Shown in pieces: positions 1-8,380 of a DNA stretch of 64,000 nucleotides. The notes under the pieces are model-generated. The model searched no databases and had not been told where the DNA came from. It saw only the letters and a program-made list of their open reading frames with translations. Made by a program: the position numbers and the translations under genes. The first letter of the stretch is position 1; every line of letters begins with the position of its first letter. The stretch is from Epilithonimonas lactis. GTDB taxonomy: Bacteria > Bacteroidota > Bacteroidia > Flavobacteriales > Weeksellaceae. The stretch is taken from assembly GCF_900110605.1 (NCBI RefSeq), contig NZ_FOFI01000005.1, positions 235,754 to 299,753 of the forward strand, read 5' to 3'.

Positions 1-1421
1 GAAACCCCATCTTCCTGCTCATTGTTCAAAGGAATACATCGGATGGTCGCTTTGGTTTCCTGCTTGATCTGCTCTTCCTCCTCTGCAGTTCCGTCCCAAT
101 GCGCCAAGATGAATCCACCTTTTTCCGCAAGGACTTTTTTGAACTCTTCGTAAGAATCAACTTTCGTGATATTTTCTTCTTTGAACTTTAAAGCTTTATT
201 ATAGATATCACTTTGAATTGTTTTCAATAAGTCTTCGATGTAAGCATCAAGACCTTCGATAGAAACTGTTTCTTTTGTCAAATTGTCTCTTCTTGCCAAC
301 TCTACGGTTTTGTTTTCAAGATCTCTCTGTCCAAGCGCAATTCTCAAAGGAACACCTTTCAATTCATATTCAGCGAATTTCCAGCCTGGTTTGTTCTGCG
401 TGTCATTATCAAATTTAACCGAAATTCCTTTCGCTCTCAATTTACTTTGAATTTCCAAAGCCACTTCACTGATCTCCGCCAATTGCTCTTCTCCTTTAAA
501 AATTGGAACAATGACAACCTGAATTGGCGCCAAAGTTGGAGGCAAGACCAAACCAAGATCATCAGAATGCGTCATGATCAATGCGCCCATCAATCTTGTA
601 GAAGTTCCCCAAGATGAAGCCCAAGGATATTCTTGTTTTCCTTCTTTGTTGGTGAATTTCACATCAAAAGCTTTCGGGAAACTTTGGCCCAAGAAGTGCG
701 AAGTTCCTGCTTGTAGAGCTTTCCCATCTTGCATCAAAGCTTCGATACAATAGGTTTCATCCGCTCCGGCAAATCTCTCAGAAGGTGTTTTGATGCCTCG
801 GAAAACCGGGATTGCCATAAAGTCTTCGGCAAATTTTGCATATACTTCCAACATCTTCTCAGTTTCCTCTAATGCTTCATCTCTTGTAGCGTGTGCGGTG
901 TGGCCTTCCTGCCAAAGGAATTCTGCAGTTCTAAGGAACAATCTTGTTCTCATTTCCCATCGCACAACATTCGCCCATTGGTTGATCAAGATTGGAAGAT
1001 CTCTGTAAGACTGGATCCAGTTTTTATAAGTACTCCAAATGATCGCCTCAGACGTTGGACGTACAATCAGTTCCTCTTCCAATTTAGCGTCTGGATCAAC
1101 AATCAATTTAGCTGGATTGTTTGGGTCTGTTTTTAATCTGTAGTGTGTAACGACAGCACATTCTTTGGCAAAACCTTCTGCATTCTTCTCTTCAGCTTCG
1201 AATAAGCTCTTGGGAACAAACAGCGGGAAGTAAGCATTTTGATGTCCGGTTTCTTTGAACTTTTTGTCCATCTCATCTCGCATTTTCTCCCAGATTGCAT
1301 ATCCGTAAGGTTTGATAACCATACATCCTCTCACGCTAGAATTCTCTGCCAGATCAGCTTTAACAACCAATTCGTTATACCATTTGCTATAATCTTCTGC
1401 TCTTGATGTTAATTTTGCCAT
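1..1421 (-). CDS. proS: Proline--tRNA ligase, 3' end cut by the window edge
   Basis: Charges tRNA-Pro with proline in the cytoplasm. The minus strand reads [19 protein letters not shown], followed by the class II signatures [28 protein letters not shown] and [20 protein letters not shown]. These fit the shorter archaeal/eukaryotic-type ProS common in Bacteroidota. About 473 codons are present, so only a short C-terminal tail is missing beyond base 1. The start is the ATG at 1421. A TATATTTG -7 box for this strand lies at 1537-1544, about 115 bases upstream. The next gene is divergent. Identity is secure. Confidence 0.95.
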   Translation of the reverse strand, partial: MAKLTSRAEDYSKWYNELVVKADLAENSSVRGCMVIKPYGYAIWEKMRDEMDKKFKETGHQNAYFPLFVPKSLFEAEEKNAEGFAKECAVVTHYRLKTDPNNPAKLIVDPDAKLEEELIVRPTSEAIIWSTYKNWIQSYRDLPILINQWANVVRWEMRTRLFLRTAEFLWQEGHTAHATRDEALEETEKMLEVYAKFAEDFMAIPVFRGIKTPSERFAGADETYCIEALMQDGKALQAGTSHFLGQSFPKAFDVKFTNKEGKQEYPWASSWGTSTRLMGALIMTHSDDLGLVLPPTLAPIQVVIVPIFKGEEQLAEISEVALEIQSKLRAKGISVKFDNDTQNKPGWKFAEYELKGVPLRIALGQRDLENKTVELARRDNLTKETVSIEGLDAYIEDLLKTIQSDIYNKALKFKEENITKVDSYEEFKKVLAEKGGFILAHWDGTAEEEEQIKQETKATIRCIPLNNEQEDGV

Positions 1422-1536
1422 ATTTTTTTAAAACTTTTTTTAACTTTTTTAACTTTTCCTAATCTAAATAAAAAGCCTAATTTTACGCTACTTTGTAAAT
1501 AATTACTGGTACAAAATTTGGTTTCTTTTAAGAATA

Positions 1537-1544
1537 CAAATATA
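1537..1544 (-). promoter_or_regulatory. Candidate -7 box for proS
   Basis: The minus strand reads TATATTTG, a full match to the Bacteroidota -7 consensus TAnnTTTG. No clear TTTG -33 element was found at the usual spacing, so this is only a candidate. Confidence 0.35.
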
Positions 1545-1567
1545 GCAAACTTAATACTTCTCATAAA

Positions 1568-2620
1568 ATGAAAAATATCAACAATAATCGCTTTTTAAAT
1601 CTGATCAGATCCAAAGCTTTGATCTTGATTGCCAGCAGTTCTCTTTTGACCTCTTGTGTAATCTACACAGGTGGTTATTCTGAAACTGACGGTGTTTACT
1701 ACGACCCAAATAGAGATTCTTTACCAGCGGGAACATATTCTTACGGTAACAATCAAGTTGACAACTACTACAATTATCAAGATACCTATCCAAGCATCTA
1801 TGATAACAACCAACAAAACATTCAGGATCAGGACAATCGTTATAATCTAGCGAGCAGTTCTTCTGACTGGGGAACTTTTACAGGTTCTGAAACCAATTAC
1901 ACAAGCTTCAACAACTGGGGCTATGGTGGCTGGGGAATGGGCTTTGGATGGGGAGGTTTTGGTGGCGGCTGGGGATATCCTGGCTACGGAATGTACGGCT
2001 GGAACAGTCCTTTCAACTCTTGGGGTTGGGGAATGGGATTTGGATGGGGTAACTCCTTCTACTCGCCTTGGGGCTGGGGCGGCGGATTCTATGACCCATT
2101 CTGGGGCTATGGCTATGGTGGCTGGGGCGGCGGTTACTATGGTGGCGGATACTATCATCCAATCAACTATAACAGGTCAGGTAGACTTGGCGGCATGATC
2201 TCTCAAAATAGAGTCGGCGGTAGAAATGACAACCGTTTCCAAGGTATCAATAATAGCAGAATCAGAACAGCTGGAAATATCAGAAATGATGTTGGAACTA
2301 GAAATAGTGCCATCCGAACTGGTAATAATGGAATGAGAAACCCAAATGGTATTAGAACAAATAATGGCGGTATGAGAACATATCCAAACAATGGAAATGT
2401 TAGAAATAATTATCCAAATAACGGAGGAATCAGAACCCAGACTTATCCTAATAATGGTAATGTGAGAACTTCTCCCAACAATGGTGGTTTCCGAAATGAA
2501 TCATTCTCACCTAGTAGATCTGGAAGTTCTGGAGGTTTCAACTCTGGTGGCGGAATGAGATCTGGTGGTTCATCTGGCGGTGGCGGAATGAGATCCGGCG
2601 GCGGCGGCGGAAGAAGATAA
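1568..2620 (+). CDS. Gly/Trp/Asn-rich surface lipoprotein, uncharacterised
   Basis: Lipoprotein of 350 residues. The N-terminal signal ends in the lipobox LLTSC, with Cys30 as the predicted lipidated residue. Residues about 110-200 are a low-complexity stretch of Gly, Trp, Tyr and Phe (GGWGMGFGWGGFGGG and similar). Residues 200-320 are Arg/Asn/Gly repeats of the type NNGGIRT and PNNGNVR, and the tail is GGGGMRSGGGGGRR. No catalytic domain is visible. Such proteins are frequent in Chryseobacterium relatives and often get arbitrary names; the function is unknown. The next gene starts 32 bases downstream on the same strand and encodes an outer-membrane protein, so the two may be co-transcribed. 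Confidence 0.85.
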   Translation: MKNINNNRFLNLIRSKALILIASSSLLTSCVIYTGGYSETDGVYYDPNRDSLPAGTYSYGNNQVDNYYNYQDTYPSIYDNNQQNIQDQDNRYNLASSSSDWGTFTGSETNYTSFNNWGYGGWGMGFGWGGFGGGWGYPGYGMYGWNSPFNSWGWGMGFGWGNSFYSPWGWGGGFYDPFWGYGYGGWGGGYYGGGYYHPINYNRSGRLGGMISQNRVGGRNDNRFQGINNSRIRTAGNIRNDVGTRNSAIRTGNNGMRNPNGIRTNNGGMRTYPNNGNVRNNYPNNGGIRTQTYPNNGNVRTSPNNGGFRNESFSPSRSGSSGGFNSGGGMRSGGSSGGGGMRSGGGGGRR

Positions 2621-2652
2621 TCATTAATTAAAAAAAAACATTTCATACAAAA

Positions 2653-4068
2653 ATGCTAAAAAAGACTTTATTACTACTAAGCATTCCCATTTCTTTTGTT
2701 TATCTGAAAGCTCAGGACATTTCAGTACTCACAAATACGGTAGATGTCTACTCAGCTAATCCGATCAACGGAACGGCAAAATATAATTCGATGGCAGGAT
2801 CTGTAGGCGCGTTGGGTGGTGACATCTCTTCTGCGAATGTGAATCCAGCTGGGATAGGGGTTTTCATCACGAACGATTTGAATTTAACGCTTGGTGTGAA
2901 TAGCAACAAGAATGCAACAACTCTGGCTGGTAATTCTCTTAATTATAAAACCAATAATACGGATATCAGTAATTCTGGTGGCGTATTGACAATCAATTTA
3001 GGTGATACAGCTTCCAAGTGGAAATTTGTAAATGTAGGAGTCAACTATTCTACAAGGTCTTTGGATAATTATTCTGAGTCACCTGCCAATGGTAATATCA
3101 AAATTGTGGACAATCTATCCACACCTGGTACACCGATCAACTACACTTTTCGAGGCCATGCGTATGACCGATATGGTGATCAGTCCAAATTGAACTTTGC
3201 AGTTGGAGCCAATTATGACAATCGAATTTATTTAGGAGCAGGGCTTAATTTTCATAATTCTTTCCTGACACAAAATGATACAGCAGGATTTTACTCTGAT
3301 TATGACAATACTTCTCTCGCCTACAGCAAGCAGTACACCGGTTTTGAAGAACATTCTGATGGATTCTCTGCCAATGTAGGTGTGATTGCAAAATTAAGCA
3401 ATCAATTCCGAGTTGGTGCAGCGTTGGAATCCCCGACCTGGTGGAGTATCGACAGAGTTTATAATCAATACTATTATAACAGTAATCAGGCAGACGTCTT
3501 TGGTGAAGACAGAAATTTGGTAACGCCAATGAAAGCGACTTTGAGTGCTGCATTCGTTCCTAGTAAAAATTTCGCTCTTAATGTCGATTTTATCCAAGGT
3601 ATCACTAAACCTAAGTATAAAGAATATGGCGATGCAGAAAGAGAATTGAACGATTTCTTCAGTGATTCTTACAAGAATTCTTCTGAAGTAAGAGTTGGTG
3701 CAGAGTACAGAATCAGTGCATTCAGGTTGAGAGGTGGTTATGCATACCAAGGAAATAATTTTGATAATTTATCTTTATTAAGTTATAATGACAATGGTTC
3801 AACATCTAACCAATCTTATTCTAACCTTTTAGTTGGGAAACGCAATACAATCGGTGCAGGTTTGGGATACGACTTTCAGGCCTTCTACATCGATGCATCA
3901 TATCAAAGTATCACTTCTGAGTATAGCAGTCCATTCTTACAAGGAAATATAGATTACAACTCAGGATATTTCAACGGTGGTTTTGATGTCAACAGTGAGG
4001 CTTACGCTGTTTCTAAAGTGAAGAATACACGAAATAATTTCTTTGTAACTGTTGGTTGGAAATTTTAA
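2653..4068 (+). CDS. Outer-membrane beta-barrel protein, OmpP1/FadL-like
   Basis: 471 residues with a signal peptide ending near YLKAQ. The mature start, DISVLTNTVDVYSANPINGTA, leads into MAGSVGALGGDISSANVNPAGIGVF, a hallmark of Bacteroidota FadL/OmpP1-like 'hemin receptor' proteins (small aligned barrels whose hatch carries an NPAG motif). Alternating amphipathic strands follow, and the chain ends in an aromatic residue (VTVGWKF), as expected for BAM-dependent insertion. It probably sits in the outer membrane and passes hydrophobic compounds, but the substrate is not known. It lies 32 bases after the Gly-rich lipoprotein and ends at a strong bidirectional terminator. Confidence 0.85.
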   Translation: MLKKTLLLLSIPISFVYLKAQDISVLTNTVDVYSANPINGTAKYNSMAGSVGALGGDISSANVNPAGIGVFITNDLNLTLGVNSNKNATTLAGNSLNYKTNNTDISNSGGVLTINLGDTASKWKFVNVGVNYSTRSLDNYSESPANGNIKIVDNLSTPGTPINYTFRGHAYDRYGDQSKLNFAVGANYDNRIYLGAGLNFHNSFLTQNDTAGFYSDYDNTSLAYSKQYTGFEEHSDGFSANVGVIAKLSNQFRVGAALESPTWWSIDRVYNQYYYNSNQADVFGEDRNLVTPMKATLSAAFVPSKNFALNVDFIQGITKPKYKEYGDAERELNDFFSDSYKNSSEVRVGAEYRISAFRLRGGYAYQGNNFDNLSLLSYNDNGSTSNQSYSNLLVGKRNTIGAGLGYDFQAFYIDASYQSITSEYSSPFLQGNIDYNSGYFNGGFDVNSEAYAVSKVKNTRNNFFVTVGWKF

Positions 4069-4089
4069 AGTTTCAATTTTAAATAAAAT

Positions 4090-4123
4090 AAAAGTCCTGT
4101 AAATTAATTATTACAGGACTTTT
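4090..4123. terminator. Bidirectional terminator between the OMP gene and rsgA
   Basis: Perfect 13-base arms AAAAGTCCTGTAA (4090-4102) and TTACAGGACTTTT (4111-4123) with an 8-base loop. The A and T tracts allow it to work in both directions for the convergent genes. Confidence 0.85.
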
Positions 4124-4128
4124 TATTT

Positions 4129-5055
4129 TTAGTTTTGATTCATCTCTTCTGCTTCTTCCATCAGTTTGAGATAGGTAATGTATCGGGTCTCTTCTAATTC
4201 GCCGGTTTCCAATCCTTGCAGAACGGCACATTTCGGTTCGTTGATATGCATACAGTTGTGATACTTGCAACTCCTACCCGCTTGGAAGATCTCAGGAAAG
4301 TAATGCTGGATCTCTTCTTTCTGAACGTCTATCATTGCAAATTCCCGAACGCCTGGCGTATCAATCACCGAACCTCCAAAATCCCAGAAATGCATCTGAG
4401 CGAAAGTTGTGGTATGTTTCCCTTTGAGTTGAGATTCCGAAATTTCTCCAGTTCTGATATGAAGATCAGGTTGCATTGCATTGACCAAAGTTGATTTCCC
4501 ACAACCGGAATGTCCGAAAAATACAGATGTTTTATCTTTAATCTTATCAATTAAGAAATTGAGATTCAGTTTTGTGTAGGATGAGATGTTTAACGTATCA
4601 TAACCGATGTTTTGGTACATTGCCTCGATGTTTTCTACAATTTCCTTTTCCTCGTCATTCAAAGTATCCATTTTGTTGAATAATATCAAGGGCTTGATGT
4701 TATAAGCCTCGCAGCAAGCAAGAAAACGGTCCAAAAATCCTAACGAAGTTTCAGGGAACTTTAAAGTGTAAATGAAACAGGCAATATCAACATTGGATGC
4801 AATGATATGAGCTTCTTTGGAAAGGTTTACTGATTTTCTGATGAGATAGTTTTTTCTCGGAAAAATTTTGGTGATCCAGGCCACATCATCTTGCTCCAGA
4901 GAAAATTCGACCTCATCTCCTACTGCAAGTGGATTTGTAAGTCTGGTTTTTATCAGTTTGAATTTGCCTCGGATCCTGGCTTCGTAGATAGTTTTAGATT
5001 CTGCTTCCAAAACCTGATACCAGCTTCCCGTAGATTTGATGATGATTCCTTTCAA
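4129..5055 (-). CDS. rsgA: Ribosome small-subunit-dependent GTPase A
   Basis: Circularly permuted GTPase that checks late 30S maturation. The order is typical: OB fold at residues 1-70, G4 motif NKMD (127-130), then the P-loop GHSGCGKS (181-188) and the G3 motif DTPG (232-235). A zinc-binding C-terminal element follows (CKYHNCMHINEPKC). The 308-residue length is normal. The start is the ATG at 5055. A well-formed promoter lies just upstream at 5077-5106, so the gene can be transcribed alone. It converges on the OMP gene, with a shared terminator. Confidence 0.95.
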   Translation of the reverse strand: MKGIIIKSTGSWYQVLEAESKTIYEARIRGKFKLIKTRLTNPLAVGDEVEFSLEQDDVAWITKIFPRKNYLIRKSVNLSKEAHIIASNVDIACFIYTLKFPETSLGFLDRFLACCEAYNIKPLILFNKMDTLNDEEKEIVENIEAMYQNIGYDTLNISSYTKLNLNFLIDKIKDKTSVFFGHSGCGKSTLVNAMQPDLHIRTGEISESQLKGKHTTTFAQMHFWDFGGSVIDTPGVREFAMIDVQKEEIQHYFPEIFQAGRSCKYHNCMHINEPKCAVLQGLETGELEETRYITYLKLMEEAEEMNQN

Positions 5056-5076
5056 AAAATAGATTTTAATATTTCA

Positions 5077-5106
5077 CAAAGTTAAAGCTTTTATCGTGTT
5101 GACAAA
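5077..5106 (-). promoter_or_regulatory. rsgA promoter, Bacteroidota type
   Basis: On the minus strand a -33 TTTG (5103-5106) is followed by an 18-base spacer and the -7 box TAACTTTG (5077-5084), matching the TTTG/TAnnTTTG consensus. The predicted transcript starts about 15 bases before the rsgA ATG. Confidence 0.6.
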
Positions 5107-5110
5107 TAAA

Positions 5111-5142
5111 AACCCTTTCAGAGTTTGAAATCTGAAAGGGTT
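5111..5142. terminator. Intrinsic terminator-like hairpin
   Basis: Arms AACCCTTTCAG (5111-5121) and CTGAAAGGGTT (5132-5142), flanked by A-rich and T-rich sequence. It lies downstream of the DAHP synthase gene on the minus strand and just before the rsgA promoter, so it probably ends the upstream transcript. Confidence 0.65.
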
Positions 5143-5183
5143 ATTTGTATTTGATTTGACAAAACGTGTTCTACGTTGAATCT

Positions 5184-5288
5184 GCAGCCCGACTTGAACG
5201 GAAATCCTTTTTTGCTTGTCCTCATGTTCAATTTGAACTGAAAACATCTTGCAAAAAAGATTGGGAGTGGAAGGCGGAAAAGCTGCCC
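5184..5288 (+). repeat. Structured dispersed repeat, copy 1
   Basis: Begins GCAGCCCGACTTGAACGGA and ends GGGAGTGGAAGGCGG, then AGCTGCCC. A second copy lies at 25291-25394. The ends pair (GCAGC with GCTGC), CCG/CGG form a small hairpin around ACTTGAA, and a central stem CTTTTTTGC/GCAAAAAAG closes a variable loop. The centre differs from copy 2 but keeps pairing, which suggests selection on structure. The spacer between rsgA and the DAHP synthase gene holds nothing else except a short direct repeat of TCTTCGAGA(A/G)CCTCA near 5300-5345. Confidence 0.7.
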
Positions 5289-5355
5289 AAATAATTCTGG
5301 TCTTCGAGAACCTCAGACTGACAATGCCAAGTCTTCGAGAGCCTCAAATCAACAA

Positions 5356-6435
5356 TTATTTGTTGACCATAATGCCGTTCTGAACCTCGATGCTTTCTTC
5401 GTGGATCGCTTTGAAGACTTTCTCGATGAAATCCTGGGACATTCCTGTTTCACTCGCCTTTTGATTGGCATATTCTGTAATGACTTTCCAACGTTCTGGC
5501 TGGAAGATCGCAATGTTGTTCTCTTTTTTTAAAGTTCCGATCTTTTCGGAGATCTTCATTCTTTGGGAAAGCAACTCGATCAACTGGAAATCCATATCGC
5601 TGATGAGTGTTCTGTGTTTTCCCATCTCGTCCTCGTAGCCTGAGATATCGGAGTTACGAATCTGAAGATTGCTGATCATCTCTGCCAACACTTCTGGCGT
5701 GATCTGCTGAGAAGCATCGCTCCACGCATTGTCTGGATCTTCGTGACTTTCTATGATAGCACCTTGGTAACCTACATTGAAAGCTTCCTGCGCTACGCCA
5801 GCCAAACCTGTTCTGTTCCCACAAATGTGAGATGGATCGATGAATAATGGGATATTCGGGAACTGATTTTTGAAATCCAAAGCGATCTGCCAGTTCGGAA
5901 TATTTCTGTATTTCGTTTTTTGGTAAGTGGAGAAACCTCTGTGGATCGCACCAACATTTTCAATCCCTTGACCTAACAATCTTTCCAAAGCGCCGATCCA
6001 AAGTGCAAGATCTGGATTCACTGGATTCTTCACCAAAATCGGTTTGTTCGTTCCTCTCAACGCCTGAGCGATCTCTTGAACTGTAAATGGATTCACTGTG
6101 GAACGTGCGCCGATCCAAAGGATGTCCACATCTGCTTCCAACGCTGCGAAAACGTGATGCGCGTTTGCCACCTCAGTTGCTGTTTTGAAACCGTATTCTT
6201 CTTTTACTTTTTTCAGCCAGTTGAGACCGATTACGCCTACACCTTCGAAACCGTTTGGTTTTGTTCTCGGTTTCCAGATCCCAGCACGGAAAGCGGAGAT
6301 CTGCGCACCACTTTCTTTCAGTCTTTTTGCGGTCCCAAGCATTTGAGATTCACTTTCTGCGCTACAAGGTCCTGCGATGATCATTGGGTTTGCGAAGTCG
6401 TTTACCCAATCATTTGTCAATTCGTTTAAGTTCAT
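5356..6435 (-). CDS. Bifunctional DAHP synthase / chorismate mutase (type II)
   Basis: Fusion of two shikimate-pathway activities. Residues about 1-260 are an AroG/KdsA-type 3-deoxy-7-phosphoheptulonate synthase (MIIAGPCSAES near 19-28, GARSTVNPF, LVKNPVNPD, FIDPSHICGNR, ESHEDPDNAWSDA). Residues about 265-359 are an AroQ chorismate mutase (DMDFQLIELLSQRMKISEKIG). The mutase domain usually makes the synthase sensitive to prephenate or chorismate in this fusion. The 359-residue length is normal for Bacteroidota. The gene stands alone with a 445-base upstream gap. Confidence 0.94.
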   Translation of the reverse strand: MNLNELTNDWVNDFANPMIIAGPCSAESESQMLGTAKRLKESGAQISAFRAGIWKPRTKPNGFEGVGVIGLNWLKKVKEEYGFKTATEVANAHHVFAALEADVDILWIGARSTVNPFTVQEIAQALRGTNKPILVKNPVNPDLALWIGALERLLGQGIENVGAIHRGFSTYQKTKYRNIPNWQIALDFKNQFPNIPLFIDPSHICGNRTGLAGVAQEAFNVGYQGAIIESHEDPDNAWSDASQQITPEVLAEMISNLQIRNSDISGYEDEMGKHRTLISDMDFQLIELLSQRMKISEKIGTLKKENNIAIFQPERWKVITEYANQKASETGMSQDFIEKVFKAIHEESIEVQNGIMVNK

Positions 6436-6880
6436 ATTTTTAATTTTATATATTTTAAATTAATGCAATAGTATATCTGTTATAAATGTTTATTTATAAT
6501 TCTTTTCCAAAAAAATGACGTTTAAAAATTTTAAATGAGATACGGACAGCTGAATGTTTCCGTAGATTTTTGAGAAAGAAATTTTTTAGCTAAACCAATA
6601 AAATCGGTAATAGGTTCTAAAATTTCTATAATAAGATCCAAAAAAGCTAAATGATCCACCAAAATACTCGGCAGATGCAAAAGTTGAAAGATATGGAAAT
6701 TGGATTGATTCCATTTGTAAATGCCTTACTGGAAGGCTTTTTTAGCTTGATTGGGTTAATTGATTTCTACTGTTGTCAGCGAAATCTTGAACAAATATAT
6801 AAATTAATGGGAAATGAGAACTATTATTGGGCAATTAATTTTCATTAACTGATAAATGTTGTAGTAAAATAAAATTGAAT
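6436..6880. other. Gene-poor 445-base spacer
   Basis: A+T-rich sequence between two minus-strand genes. It should carry the promoter of the DAHP synthase gene, but no clean TTTG/TAnnTTTG pair was seen. A 65-codon plus-strand reading frame (6651-6848) has no recognisable domain and is not called. No RNA gene was recognised. Confidence 0.5.
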
Positions 6881-8362
6881 CTACTTTGATTTTGTTTCAT
6901 TTTCAATTTTCACTAGCATTTCTTTGGCGTTAGAATTATCCGGATTTAGCTCCAAAGATTTCTGATAATTTTGTTTAGAAAGCGCATACTCTTTATTATT
7001 AAAATACGCTTCGGCTAAACTGTCGTAAGGATTTCCAGAGTTTGGAAATTCGGAAACATAAAGTTGGAATAGTTTGATGGCTGATTCTACTGCTCCACTT
7101 CTCATCAATTTGTAGCCCAGATTGTTCAATTCAGATTCATCAGAAAAGTTGTAAGAATCGGGTTTATTTTTCTTTAATTCTTTGTAATAAGCAATTCCGG
7201 AATCTATATTTTCAAAGGATTTTTTCTCGATTTCTCTTCCGATTAATTTTTGTCCAAACGGTTTCAAATCGTCAATTAGATTTTGGACAGCATTGTACAA
7301 ATTCCCATAAGTATTTTCGCCACCTTGATTGGTGATCACAGAAATACCGATGTTATAATCCGGGAAAATCCAAAACAAATTCTGCGTTCCAAAAGCACCA
7401 CCGTGTTTTCTGGCATTTCGACCGTTGTGATTGACGGTCACTTCATCCCAAAAATAAGCGTTCCAATAATTTTTATTATTAAGCAAATCCCGTTGCGATT
7501 CCTGAACAAATGAATTATTTTTATCCAATTCAAATTTCAAAAATGTAGTCAAATCCGTTAGATTAGACTTCAAATATCCTTGTGCGCCCCAAAGTGAGTA
7601 TGGCAAAAATGGCATCAGAACGCCTTTTCCGTCATAACCATTAGCGATAGATTCATTTTGATTGATGTGAAGTTTTGTGTGATATAATTTTAATGGAATT
7701 AAGATATTTTCCTTCAATAAAATCTCATAGCTTTTTCCATAAACATTTTCAAGAATATGCGCTGTCAGTTGTAAAGTTCCATTGTTATAATTATAGACAG
7801 TTCCTGGTAAAGTCTCTACTTTGATTGATTTCAAATCTTTGAAAAACTGCTCTTTCGTGTAAGCTTTTTCCAGTTTTTCAACTTTGAAAGCGGTGCTGTC
7901 ATTCCTTACTTTCATCACTTCACTTCTGTCGGGCAAATCTTTATTAAAACCGGATTTCAATGAAACCAAATCTTTAATCGTAACCGGCGTTTCATTAAAC
8001 TGAAGATTCGGATAAGAGCCGGTAATGTATTTTCTGATGTCGTCATCCAAACTGATTTTCCCATCCAGAACAGCTTTCGCCACCAATGTTCCGGTAAATA
8101 ATTTGGTAACGGAAGCGATTTCAAATAATGTCGAATTATTGGCTTTATTGCTTTTCCCTTTGTCAATTTCGCCGTAATGTCTGGTGTAAGTTTTTCCTTC
8201 TTTTACGATTCCGATGGAGAAAGAATTCGCTTTTGATTCTTTCAAAAACAATTCTGCCTGAGCATCCATTGCTGAGTAAATTTGTTTTTCAGTTAAAGTT
8301 TTTTGGGCAAATGCTGAAAATCCGACAATTAATATGATGATGATGGAAAGTAATTTTTTCAT
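6881..8362 (-). CDS. Secreted serine hydrolase (class C beta-lactamase fold) with C-terminal TPR
   Basis: 493 residues. A signal peptide ends at about AFAQ (residue 20). The catalytic S-x-x-K is S84-V-T-K87, the Y-x-N element is in VYNYNNG (near 190-194), and the third motif is HGG in ARKHGGAFG. The C-terminal 100 residues form tetratricopeptide-like helices (PYDSLAEAYFNNKEYALSKQNYQKSL). The family includes D-alanyl-peptidases and esterases as well as beta-lactamases, so no substrate is assigned. It lies 18 bases after a paralogous gene (8381-9832) with the same layout, and the two are probably co-transcribed. Confidence 0.88.
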   Translation of the reverse strand: MKKLLSIIIILIVGFSAFAQKTLTEKQIYSAMDAQAELFLKESKANSFSIGIVKEGKTYTRHYGEIDKGKSNKANNSTLFEIASVTKLFTGTLVAKAVLDGKISLDDDIRKYITGSYPNLQFNETPVTIKDLVSLKSGFNKDLPDRSEVMKVRNDSTAFKVEKLEKAYTKEQFFKDLKSIKVETLPGTVYNYNNGTLQLTAHILENVYGKSYEILLKENILIPLKLYHTKLHINQNESIANGYDGKGVLMPFLPYSLWGAQGYLKSNLTDLTTFLKFELDKNNSFVQESQRDLLNNKNYWNAYFWDEVTVNHNGRNARKHGGAFGTQNLFWIFPDYNIGISVITNQGGENTYGNLYNAVQNLIDDLKPFGQKLIGREIEKKSFENIDSGIAYYKELKKNKPDSYNFSDESELNNLGYKLMRSGAVESAIKLFQLYVSEFPNSGNPYDSLAEAYFNNKEYALSKQNYQKSLELNPDNSNAKEMLVKIENETKSK

Positions 8363-8380
8363 TTTTCTAATTTAATTATT

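Noticed and set aside
1847-2646. Several antisense frames within the Gly-rich lipoprotein gene
   Set aside because: They arise from the biased codon composition of the Gly/Trp/Asn repeats and have no independent support.
6651-6848. 65-codon plus-strand frame
   Set aside because: No domain, no clear promoter or ribosome site, and A+T-rich low-information sequence; a minus-strand frame of similar quality overlaps it.
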